DNA of 5,701 bases from DATFES01 sp035457725 (GCA_035457725.1 DATIBC010000103.1:1-5701); one strand, 5' to 3'; numbered from the stretch's first letter, positions 1 to 5,701 are shown. Notes: a model not told the origin generated them from the sequence alone. Program-made: numbers and translations.

Positions 1-202
1 AGACCTTGACCAGCGGATCGCCGCCCACGCGCACCGCATCGACAAGCGCAGCCGTGGCCTCTTCCGGCGTCGAGTAGGTCGACTGTTTGATATCCGCGCC
101 AAGCGCGGCGCCATATCCGACGCACGACATGGCAAGTCCCGCCACGGCGATCATGGCGACTGCTCTGGCGCGGACGCGAGCCAATATCACGTAATCGCGC
201 AT
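1..202 (-). CDS. DUF2950 family exported protein, N-terminal part (cut by window edge)
   Basis: The function of this family is unknown. The visible part is 67 codons, read leftward from an ATG at 202-200 and running off the window. Residues 1 to about 36 look like a signal peptide: charged start (MRDY, arginines to residue 13), hydrophobic core at 15-34, then an A-L-G-A|D site near 36/37, so the protein is probably periplasmic. The next stretch, TYSTPEEATAALVDAVRVGG (42-61), resembles the start of the DUF2950 domain, where a 'tPeeAv.ALvdAvr.gD' helix is typical. The start is supported by GAGGA (215-211) 8 nt upstream. The gene begins 37 nt after the DUF3300 stop, so the two are very likely co-transcribed. 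DUF2950 genes are known to sit beside DUF3300 genes, which supports the call. An in-frame Met17 is a less likely start because it would remove the charged n-region. A cysteine at 27 lacks a proper lipobox. Confidence 0.72.
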   Translation of the reverse strand, partial: MRDYVILARVRARAVAMIAVAGLAMSCVGYGAALGADIKQSTYSTPEEATAALVDAVRVGGDPLVKV

Positions 203-210
203 TTTTTCGA

Positions 211-215
211 TCCTC
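211..215 (-). promoter_or_regulatory. Ribosome binding site of the DUF2950 gene
   Basis: GAGGA on the minus strand lies 8 nt before the ATG at 202. It fixes the start in the 37-nt gap after the DUF3300 stop codon. No separate promoter is visible in that gap. Confidence 0.55.
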
Positions 216-239
216 GAGTTGGCCTCGGTCGTCGTCGAG

Positions 240-1403
240 TCAACGGCGGCGCCCACCGCCCCCCCTAGCCCCGCCGCCGCGACTCTGAGCCATCGACTGC
301 CGGCTCGCTTGGCCGCGGGCGCTATCCCGCTGCGTCTGTTGCCCGCCGCCCTGGCGGTCGAACGCGGCCGGTTGCCGTTGGTCGCGTGCTTGTGCGCGAT
401 CTCCTCCCGGCGCGTCGCGCCCGGCGCCGCCCGCGCGCTCGCCCTGCCCCCGCTCGACTCCCTGCCTGCCGTCACGCTGGTTGGCCTGCCCCGGTCCGCC
501 GTCCCGCCGGGCCTCCGGTCGTTGGTCGTGGCCGCGAAAATCCTTGCGCGATTCGGCGGCCCGCCGATCGGCGCCGCCATATTTCTCGCGCGATGCCTGA
601 TCGCGGTAGTTGACGCCTTTGCGATGGGCCGGGTCGTGTTGCCACTTTTTGGCGTCGACGTTCTGGCGATTGATGTTGGTGTTGCGATTCACGTTGACGT
701 TGACGTCGTGATTGTTCCAATCGAATCCGTCGAAGATCGCCGCCGTCATGGCAATCCCGACTCCGAAACCGACTCCCCACGCGACGCCCGAGGCGAACGT
801 GTAGCCGGGCGGCGGCGGCCAGTAGTACGGCGGATACGCCGGGTATGGCCATGCGCCGTACACGACCGCCGGGTTGTACGCCGGCACGTAAACGACTTGC
901 GGGTTGGCCGATTCGATCACGATCGTCTGGCCTTCCACGACGACCTTTTGCTGCTCGGTCGATTTCAGATGGCCCGCTTCATGCGCTTGGCGCCGCAGGC
1001 GCTGAACCGAATCCATCACATCGGCCTGCTGGGCGATGAATGCGTCGCCGATCTGCTGTGTCCACTCGAGTTTCTCGTTCATCTGCTCGAGAACGCTGGG
1101 AAAATGCGTCAGCGCTTCGACACTCGGGTCCCAGTCCCTCTTCTCCAGGGCCTCGTCGAGTTGTTGGTCCTTGAGATTGGCGTTTTGCTTGACCCACCGC
1201 GAGGCTTCGACGATCTCCAGCGGATAGGTCGAAGCGATAAGCACCTGAGCCAGGAGCGCATCGGGGTACAGCGCGATCGGCGCGACAAGCTGGTCAATCT
1301 GCTCGGGTTTGAGCGGTTGGTCCGACTGCGCCCGCGCATGGCCGAGCGCGAACATAACGACAACGGCCGCAATGATCGCCACGGCGGCAATGAATTTTTT
1401 CAT
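240..1403 (-). CDS. DUF3300 family exported protein with Arg/Gly/Gln-rich tail
   Basis: Function unknown; 387 aa from the chosen start. MKKFIAAVAIIAAVVVMFAL followed by A-R-A|Q (cleavage near 25/26) is a clear Sec signal peptide, so the protein acts outside the cytoplasm. Residues about 31-230 are the DUF3300 domain: LVAPIALYPDALLAQVL (39-55), STYPLEIVEASRWV (58-71), a W-T-Q-Q-IGDAFIAQQ region (114-126), then NPQVVYVPAYNPAVVYGAWP (167-186). A Pro/Tyr-rich stretch (187-200) and a Gly/Val/Ala hydrophobic stretch (205-223) follow, then an Asn-alternating segment NVNVNRNTNINRQN (235-248). From about 270 to the end it is low-complexity Arg/Gly/Gln/Asp-rich, ending GGGGRRR. I prefer the ATG at 1403 over an in-frame GTG at 1463 because the longer form puts an arginine-rich 20-residue extension before the signal peptide. 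A G-run (1414-1410) 6 nt upstream can act as the binding site. The DUF2950 gene follows after 37 nt. The family assignment is strong; no biochemical role can be read from the sequence. Confidence 0.9.
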   Translation of the reverse strand: MKKFIAAVAIIAAVVVMFALGHARAQSDQPLKPEQIDQLVAPIALYPDALLAQVLIASTYPLEIVEASRWVKQNANLKDQQLDEALEKRDWDPSVEALTHFPSVLEQMNEKLEWTQQIGDAFIAQQADVMDSVQRLRRQAHEAGHLKSTEQQKVVVEGQTIVIESANPQVVYVPAYNPAVVYGAWPYPAYPPYYWPPPPGYTFASGVAWGVGFGVGIAMTAAIFDGFDWNNHDVNVNVNRNTNINRQNVDAKKWQHDPAHRKGVNYRDQASREKYGGADRRAAESRKDFRGHDQRPEARRDGGPGQANQRDGRQGVERGQGERAGGAGRDAPGGDRAQARDQRQPAAFDRQGGGQQTQRDSARGQASRQSMAQSRGGGARGGGGRRR

Positions 1404-1572
1404 AGTGCGCCCCCGCTGCCGACTTCGAGTGCCTCCGACCCGTGTCAGGCGCAACCCCACCACCCAATGCCGGTGTCGCCATGACCGTCGCGAACGGAAG
1501 GCAACGACTTCTTGTTAGATCATACTCGTGCAAGCTCGTTCAAGCCTGACCTGATGTCGGTGCAGAACGGCG
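1404..1572 (-). promoter_or_regulatory. Intergenic region upstream of the DUF3300 gene, probable promoter
   Basis: This 169-bp gap lies between the AI-2E gene stop and the DUF3300 start on the same strand. It is long enough for a separate promoter. It is also less GC-rich around 1505-1545 than its surroundings. The best -10-like box is TATGAT (1524-1519, minus strand, five of six matches to TATAAT), which would give a leader of about 110 nt. No good -35 hexamer sits 16-18 nt before it. Instead a tandem 10-bp repeat fills that position. I see no strong hairpin plus T-run that would terminate the upstream gene. The promoter is inferred. Confidence 0.35.
1525..1544 (-). repeat. Tandem 10-bp direct repeat next to a -10-like box
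   Basis: Read on the minus strand, CTTGAACGAG is followed directly by CTTGCACGAG, with nine of ten bases identical. The second copy abuts TATGAT (1524-1519). A 10-bp period places the two copies on the same face of the helix, as expected for a regulator binding in tandem over the -35/spacer region. Chance is possible, since only two copies are present. Confidence 0.45.
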
Positions 1573-2643
1573 TCACGCTTTGGACGAATCGTCGGGCGCC
1601 AGCCAGCGCAGCAGTAGTGCGTGCCCGACCGCAAGCAACGTCGGTCCGATGAATATACCGACGAGCCCGACGGTGACCAGCCCGCCGAGCACGCCGATCA
1701 GCATGACCAGGAGCGGCAGCCGCGCGCTGCGACTGATCAGCAGCGGGCGAAGAAAGTTATCGATCGTTTGCACGACAAGCCCGCTCCACACCGCGAGGCC
1801 GATCGCCGCGGTCTCGGCGCCCGTGCCGTAGAGCCATATGCAAGCAGGAACCCAAATCAGGATCGGCCCGAGCTGCGCAATGCACAGGACCAGCGTAATG
1901 GCTCCCAGCAGTACCGCTGCGGGCACGCCGGCGACCCAGAAACCCAACGTCGCGAGCGTCGCCTGGATGAACGCCGTTCCGACCACGCCAAGCGACACCG
2001 CGCGGATGACCCGCGTCGCGATGTCGAGAGCCTCCAGACCGTTGGCTCCGCCTATTCGCTCGGCGAATCGGCGGGCGAGCGCCGCGGATGCTTCGCCGTT
2101 CGCATAGGTGATGCCGCAGGCGATCGCAACGAGCAAGAACTGCAGCGCGGCGCTGCCGATCGCCAGCCCGCCCGCCGCCACCCACCCCAGGACGGCCGGC
2201 ACGACAATCTTGAGCTCGCTGGCGATCGGCACCGTGCCGGCGAAAACGCCGCCCCACGCGCGCGCTATTTGCGCGCCGATCAAGGGCAGATCGGCGATCC
2301 ACTGCGGCGGCGCCGCAAGATCGCCAACGACGATTTGGTCGAAGGCCGCTTGCAATCGCGGCCCGCTTCCGACGAGCGCGTCGACGACGCGCACGCCGGG
2401 AACGATCAGCAGCGCCGCGATCGTCACGCCAAGCAGAACCCCGACCAGCTTGCGCCGCCCGCCGAGCCATTGCGCGATCTTCTCGAGCGGGCCCCATAGC
2501 GAGACGACGATGAACGTCGACCAGATGAGCGCCGGAAGAAACGGCGCGACGATGGCGACGCACGCCGCAGCCAGGAGAAATACGATCCCCAGCCCGACCA
2601 GGCGTTCGAAATTCGCGTATCCGGGCTCTGGCTGCTGGTTCAT
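1573..2643 (-). CDS. AI-2E family (PerM/YdiK-like) inner-membrane transporter
   Basis: A polytopic membrane protein of 356 aa, usual length for the family (Pfam AI-2E_transport). The name comes from a proposed autoinducer-2 exporter. Most members have other or unknown substrates, so no substrate should be read into it. Hydrophobic segments: about 13-33 and 35-50 (a pair), 65-90, then a soluble, amphipathic stretch 95-145, then helices near 146-180, 215-238, 240-270, 277-294 and 309-348. The signature C-terminal region is clear: T-I-D-N-F-L-RPLLIS (293-304), LPLLVMLIGVLGGL (309-322) and GIFIGPTLLAV (329-339), close in pattern to E. coli YdiK. The ATG at 2643 leaves 25 nt after the PqiC-type gene. 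The in-frame GTG at 2709 would overlap that gene by 41 nt and add a polar 22-residue extension. The binding site for 2643 is weak (GGA at 2654-2652). The short gap suggests an operon with the lipoprotein gene. Confidence 0.88.
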   Translation of the reverse strand: MNQQPEPGYANFERLVGLGIVFLLAAACVAIVAPFLPALIWSTFIVVSLWGPLEKIAQWLGGRRKLVGVLLGVTIAALLIVPGVRVVDALVGSGPRLQAAFDQIVVGDLAAPPQWIADLPLIGAQIARAWGGVFAGTVPIASELKIVVPAVLGWVAAGGLAIGSAALQFLLVAIACGITYANGEASAALARRFAERIGGANGLEALDIATRVIRAVSLGVVGTAFIQATLATLGFWVAGVPAAVLLGAITLVLCIAQLGPILIWVPACIWLYGTGAETAAIGLAVWSGLVVQTIDNFLRPLLISRSARLPLLVMLIGVLGGLVTVGLVGIFIGPTLLAVGHALLLRWLAPDDSSKA

Positions 2644-2668
2644 CGCTTGCGTCCGTTTGTCCGAACCA

Positions 2669-3274
2669 TCACCGACGCGGCGCCCGCTGAATTGCGGCCG
2701 CGATGTCACGAGTCAGCGCCGTGACCGCTTCGCTCATCGCCGCGACGTCCGCCTCCACCCCTGGCGCCGCCACGCTACCTCGATGCGTGAACCGCTGCAC
2801 GACCGGCACGGCACGCGCGTCGCCAGCCGCGAGCGACCACGACGCGACCAGTACGACCGAGCGCCCCTGTGTCACGCCGAATTCGATGACATCGATCGTC
2901 ACCTGGTGGTCCATGGCGCTCGCGGGTCGCGGCGGTTGGAGATAAACGCGGTGCTCGGGCAGGAGGACGCTCAGATTTTCGGCGACGACGCGGGCGAAAT
3001 TGTCGGCGAGCGGCTCGGCCCAGCGATCGAACTCCGCCGCGTCGAGCCTATGGCGCGAGGCGAACGTGACGATCTGCGGTCGATCGAGATGCTTCGGTAA
3101 ATCGACCGGCGCGACGAGCACCGTCGGGCCTTCGATCCGACGGCTTACATCGCCTTGATGTCCGGCGATGGAGCTCAACAGGTAAAGCCGCGACTCCTCG
3201 CTTGTTCCGCACGCGGTCAATCCAGCCACCGCAATCGCCGCGGCGCATAACCGACCCCCCGTCGCTCGTCGCAT
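2669..3274 (-). CDS. pqiC: PqiC-type outer-membrane lipoprotein (ABC-type transport auxiliary component family)
   Basis: A lipoprotein of 201 aa. In E. coli, PqiC (YmbA) is an outer-membrane lipoprotein that works with PqiB, which spans the periplasm, in the Pqi lipid-transport system. Residues 1-22 form a lipoprotein signal peptide with lipobox L-T-A-C at 19-22; Cys22 would be lipidated. The mature domain shows the family pattern: RLYLLSS (29-35), TVLVAPVDLP (51-60), LDRPQIVT (63-70), the hallmark DRWAEPL (83-89), and ARVVAENLSVLLP (94-106). No membrane segment follows, as expected for a periplasm-facing lipoprotein. The ATG at 3274 is chosen because GGGG (3285-3282) sits 7 nt upstream; the GTG two codons earlier (3280) would be almost touching it. 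It is transcribed away from pqiA and followed closely by the AI-2E-family gene. The pqiAB genes next door make the PqiC role more likely than that of another auxiliary lipoprotein such as a Mla/Mce-associated one. Confidence 0.87.
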   Translation of the reverse strand: MRRATGGRLCAAAIAVAGLTACGTSEESRLYLLSSIAGHQGDVSRRIEGPTVLVAPVDLPKHLDRPQIVTFASRHRLDAAEFDRWAEPLADNFARVVAENLSVLLPEHRVYLQPPRPASAMDHQVTIDVIEFGVTQGRSVVLVASWSLAAGDARAVPVVQRFTHRGSVAAPGVEADVAAMSEAVTALTRDIAAAIQRAPRR

Positions 3275-3536
3275 CGCCACACCCCATTATGAGGCGAAAT
3301 TCTTTTCCGGGGCGGGAGGATAGAGCCTCGCTCGCGTTCCGTCGAGCGCGCTTCGTGGATCGTTGGCCCCCTGACGTCGTCGGGCTACCTCTCGACGGAC
3401 GATTGCTTGGCCTGTGATAGTCCGATTAAATGTCCGCCCCGTCGATTCACGCCGACGTCGCGTCGCGTCGTGGCGTGGAATCGAGGCATTCTGAAGCGGC
3501 GCACGTATCTCGCGAAACACCTCGGGGGATAGAGGA
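3275..3536. promoter_or_regulatory. Divergent promoter region between pqiC and pqiA
   Basis: These 262 bp separate the two divergent start codons and contain no supported gene. Both groups must start here unless transcribed through. A weak plus-strand promoter candidate is TTGCTT (3403-3408), a 17-bp spacer, then TTAAAT (3426-3431), in the most AT-rich patch of the gap, about 105 nt before pqiA. A 6-bp-arm inverted repeat CGCTCG/CGAGCG (3329-3334, 3343-3348) and a triple CGTCG run (3456-3470) are also present, but short repeats like these are common in GC-rich DNA. I could not identify a convincing SoxS-type or other operator. Confidence 0.5.
3524..3529 (+). promoter_or_regulatory. Ribosome binding site of pqiA
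   Basis: GGGGGA lies 7 nt before the ATG at 3537. A second purine run, AGAGGA, touches the ATG and is too close to serve. No other ATG or GTG in frame lies between 3537 and the first zinc-ribbon codons, so this site settles the start. Confidence 0.5.
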
Positions 3537-4868
3537 ATGGGCGGTGAAGCTGCCGTTGCGAGCGCTTCGCTCGTACATTCCGCCGACGCAACGAGCGCCG
3601 GTTCGGTACCTAGATCATCACTGGCCGAATGCCACGAATGCGGGCGGTTCGCCCGTATAACCGATCTCAGGCCTGGACAGACCGCGCGATGTATTCGATG
3701 CGGCGCCGTGCTTCGCCGGTCGGTGGCGAACTCTCTCGACCGCACCCTCGCGTTCTCGATCGCCGGGCTGGTGCTCATGGCGGTCGCCGCGACAGCGCCT
3801 TTCATGTCGATGCGCATCGAGGGGCGGGTGCAGGACGCCAATCTGATCACCGGCGCGATCGAACTGGTCGATCGCGGGCTATGGCCTTTAGGCATTCTTG
3901 TGGTCATTACGACGATCGCCGCGCCCCTCGCCAAGCTGGGGCTCGCGGTCTACGTGATCATGGCGCTCAAGCTGCGGCGCCCGCCGCGCCACCTGCCCTT
4001 CGTCTTCCGGTCGCTTGAAATGCTTACACCATGGGCGATGGTCGAAGTGTACCTGCTGGGCATATTCGTCGCCTACGTGAAGCTGACGGATCTGGCGACG
4101 ATCCAGCTCGGTGTCGCGCTCTATTCGTTCATGGCGCTGATGCTGATCGTCGTCGCCGCCAATGCGTCGCTCGACGACGAGGCAGCATGGCGCGAGATGG
4201 CGAGACGCGGCCTCGTTCCGTATCCGTCGCAGATGCCTGGCCCGCATTTGGTCGGTTGCGAGCGCTGCGGCTTCGTAACCACGAAAGGACCGCACGACGC
4301 GCGTTGTCCGCGCTGCCAGACGGCGCTTCACCGCCGCAAGCCCAACAGCATCGCCCGCACTTGGGCGCTGGTGATCACCGCGTTCATTCTTTACATCCCG
4401 GCTAACGTTTACCCGGTGATGACCGTCATTTCATTCGGCAGCGGCCAACCGGACACGATCTTGAGCGGCATCAGGGAACTTTTCGAGGCCGGCATGTGGC
4501 CGCTGGCGCTGCTCGTCTTCTTCGCCAGCATCACGGTGCCGTTTCTCAAGCTGTTCGGCCTCATTGCGCTTCTTATTTCCGTGCAGATCGGCGCGCGCTG
4601 GCGATTGCGGGACCGGACGGTGCTCTACCGCGTCGTTGAATCGATCGGCCGTTGGTCGATGATCGATATCTTCATGATCTCCATCCTCGTCGGCCTCGTG
4701 CGACTGGGATCGATCGCAACGATCGAGCCGGGCGTCGGCGCAACGTCGTTCGCGGCGGTCGTCATCATCACCATGATCGCGGCGACGACATTCGATCCAC
4801 GCCTGATGTGGGACGCCGCAGGAGCGAACGGCGAGCGGGCGAAGGGAGGGTTGACGCATGGCGGATAA
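3537..4868 (+). CDS. pqiA: PqiA family integral membrane protein, two zinc-ribbon/transmembrane halves
   Basis: The inner-membrane component of the Pqi (paraquat-inducible) system, 443 aa, close to the usual family length. PqiA and its paralogue LetA (YebS) partner with periplasmic MCE proteins PqiB and LetB in lipid trafficking between the membranes. The protein is two similar halves. Each half starts with a zinc-ribbon-like cysteine set: C32-x2-C35 with C52-x2-C55, and C241-x2-C244 with C257-x2-C260. Each is followed by about four membrane helices (roughly 70-90, 115-143, 160-182, 190-209; and 273-295, 318-349, 370-390, 402-418). The halves align by eye: ITGAIELVDRGLWPLGILV (104-122) against LSGIRELFEAGMWPLALLV (309-327). 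All eight cysteines are kept, so metal binding by both ribbons is plausible. The first 30 residues are unconserved. The gene overlaps pqiB by 11 nt, indicating one transcript and likely coupled translation. LetA is the main alternative; the nearby pqiC favours PqiA. Confidence 0.92.
   Translation: MGGEAAVASASLVHSADATSAGSVPRSSLAECHECGRFARITDLRPGQTARCIRCGAVLRRSVANSLDRTLAFSIAGLVLMAVAATAPFMSMRIEGRVQDANLITGAIELVDRGLWPLGILVVITTIAAPLAKLGLAVYVIMALKLRRPPRHLPFVFRSLEMLTPWAMVEVYLLGIFVAYVKLTDLATIQLGVALYSFMALMLIVVAANASLDDEAAWREMARRGLVPYPSQMPGPHLVGCERCGFVTTKGPHDARCPRCQTALHRRKPNSIARTWALVITAFILYIPANVYPVMTVISFGSGQPDTILSGIRELFEAGMWPLALLVFFASITVPFLKLFGLIALLISVQIGARWRLRDRTVLYRVVESIGRWSMIDIFMISILVGLVRLGSIATIEPGVGATSFAAVVIITMIAATTFDPRLMWDAAGANGERAKGGLTHGG
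4842..4850 (+). promoter_or_regulatory. Ribosome binding site of pqiB, inside the end of pqiA
   Basis: AAGGGAGGG, a strong purine-rich site, ends 7 nt before the ATG at 4858. It lies in the last codons of pqiA, so ribosomes finishing pqiA are well placed to restart on pqiB. Confidence 0.65.
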
Positions 4869-5701
4869 CGACGACATCGTCGAGCCGCGTGTCGATACCC
4901 GGCCGCGCATCTCTCTGATCTGGATCGTTCCGGTCGTCGCCGCGATGATCGCCGGATGGCTGGGCTACACGACGCTCGCCGAGCGGGGGCCGACGATCAC
5001 CATCAAGTTCCGCACCGCAGCCGGTCTCGAGGCCGGTAAGACCCGGATCAAGCACAAGGACGTCGAGGTCGGCATCGTCGATTCGGTCACCTTGTCGCCC
5101 GATTTGTCGTACATTGTGGTCGTGGCCCAGATGCAAAAGGAAGCGGCGCCGTTCATGAACGACGGGACGCGCTTCTGGGTCGTTCGTCCGCGGATCAGCG
5201 CCGGCGGGATATCGGGACTCGAGACTCTGGTCTCGGGGGCATACATCGAAATGGACCCGGGAAAGGGCGCTTCGACCCTTGCCTTCGACGGGTTGGAGAC
5301 ACCGCCAGCGGTGACCGCAGACGTTCCCGGAACCGAGTATGTCCTGCACGCCTCGAAAGCCGATTCGCTGGGCCCCAGCTCACCAATCTACTTCCGTGGC
5401 CTTCGGGTTGGCGAAGTCCTCGGGATCGACTACACCACCATCGAGACCGATGTGCGCATTGCGGCGTTCGTCCGCGCGCCTTACGACCGCCTTGTTTATT
5501 CCGGCAGCCGCTTCTGGAGCGCCTCGGGCGTATCACTGACCACCGGCGCCACCGGGTTTAAGCTGCAGATGGAGTCGCTGGAGGCAGTGCTTTCCGGCGG
5601 CATCGTGTTCGACACCCCGGACACCGCACGCATCGGCGCGCCGGCGGTCGCCGGCACCGAATTTCCGCTATTCGACGACGCCGAGCGCGCCCGCGAGGCG
5701 G
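4858..5701 (+). CDS. pqiB: PqiB family MCE-domain protein, N-terminal half (cut by window edge)
   Basis: 281 codons are visible with no stop before the right edge; E. coli PqiB is about 546 aa, so roughly half is present. PqiB is anchored in the inner membrane and stacks MCE rings into a tunnel across the periplasm, together with PqiA and PqiC. A short cytoplasmic start (1-17) is followed by one membrane helix (18-38). A first MCE/MlaD domain follows at about 44-133, with TITIKFRTAAGLEAGKTRIK (46-65), VEVGIVDSVTLS (69-80) and the VVRPRISAGGISGLETLVSG run (108-127). A second MCE domain begins near 158 and runs to about 254, with SSPIYFRGLRVGEVLGI (174-190) and the RFWSASGVSL region (218-227). 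The duplication of 'RFW...GxSGLETLxSG' against 'RFW...TGFKLQMESLEAVLSGG' is typical. The start at 4858 has a strong binding site and overlaps pqiA by 11 nt. The number of MCE domains in the full protein cannot be known here; three would confirm PqiB, and seven would point to LetB. Confidence 0.9.
   Translation, partial: MADNDDIVEPRVDTRPRISLIWIVPVVAAMIAGWLGYTTLAERGPTITIKFRTAAGLEAGKTRIKHKDVEVGIVDSVTLSPDLSYIVVVAQMQKEAAPFMNDGTRFWVVRPRISAGGISGLETLVSGAYIEMDPGKGASTLAFDGLETPPAVTADVPGTEYVLHASKADSLGPSSPIYFRGLRVGEVLGIDYTTIETDVRIAAFVRAPYDRLVYSGSRFWSASGVSLTTGATGFKLQMESLEAVLSGGIVFDTPDTARIGAPAVAGTEFPLFDDAERAREA

Noticed and set aside
219..1484. Long open frame (421 codons) on the plus strand opposite the DUF3300 gene
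   Set aside because: The minus-strand reading has a signal peptide and recognisable DUF3300 motifs. The plus-strand reading is Arg/Val/Leu-rich without a family pattern, as expected from antisense of GC-rich codons.
1565..1580. Small GCGT-C-ACGC palindrome at the end of the AI-2E gene as a terminator
   Set aside because: The stem is only four base pairs with a one-base centre, and no T-run follows on the minus strand.
1621..3100. Two long overlapping plus-strand open frames (1621-2499 and 2108-3100) opposite the AI-2E and pqiC genes
   Set aside because: They overlap each other in different frames and encode compositionally biased sequence (Arg/Asp/Gln- or Ser/Thr/Pro-rich). The minus strand encodes clear membrane helices and PqiC motifs.
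3286..3291. CATAAT on the minus strand as a -10 box for pqiC
   Set aside because: It would place the transcript start only a few bases before the ATG at 3274, removing the GGGG binding site, and there is no -35 at a suitable distance.
3329..3348. Inverted repeat CGCTCG-N8-CGAGCG as a defined operator
   Set aside because: Arms of 6 bp in GC-rich DNA are frequent by chance and the repeat does not extend in either direction. It is kept only as a note in the control-region entry.
3456..3470. Three tandem CGTCG units
   Set aside because: This short run matches the general CG-rich word bias of the window and there is no other support for function.
3430..3660. Small plus-strand open frame of 76 codons upstream of and overlapping pqiA
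   Set aside because: No ribosome binding site or family resemblance was seen. It runs over 120 nt into pqiA in another frame, so it is better explained as chance.
3287..3934. Minus-strand open frame of 215 codons across the divergent gap and the start of pqiA
   Set aside because: It is Arg/Ser/Thr-rich without recognisable domain or membrane features, overlaps the well-supported pqiA start, and would leave no promoter space for pqiAB.

Overview
The window is GC-rich, densely coding DNA from a Gram-negative bacterium. It carries envelope genes that need an outer membrane: an MCE-domain protein, an auxiliary lipoprotein with a lipobox, and exported proteins with signal peptides. High GC, the gene set and the general look of the proteins suggest a proteobacterium, most likely alpha or beta. 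That placement is inference, since the window holds no rRNA or taxonomic marker.

Layout, left to right. Four genes lie on the minus strand and are transcribed from about 3274 toward position 1. They are a PqiC-type lipoprotein (3274-2669), an AI-2E/PerM-family membrane protein (2643-1573), a secreted DUF3300 protein (1403-240) and the first 67 codons of a secreted DUF2950 protein (202 to the left edge). Two genes lie on the plus strand: pqiA (3537-4868) and the first 281 codons of pqiB (4858 to the right edge). The two groups diverge from a 262-bp gap (3275-3536), which should hold both promoters. A second gap of 169 bp (1404-1572) separates the AI-2E gene from the DUF3300 gene. It contains a tandem 10-bp repeat next to a TATGAT box. 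No RNA gene, mobile element, CRISPR array or convincing terminator is visible.

How the parts fit together. PqiA (inner membrane), PqiB (periplasm-spanning MCE tunnel) and PqiC (outer-membrane lipoprotein) form the Pqi system, one of the MCE systems thought to move lipids between the two membranes. All three partners are here, but pqiC is divergent from pqiAB rather than third in a pqiABC operon. It is instead tightly followed by a polytopic AI-2E-family protein. The DUF3300-DUF2950 pair is a recognised neighbour combination of exported proteins of unknown function. I see known families in a less usual arrangement, and no clear sign of a wholly new system.
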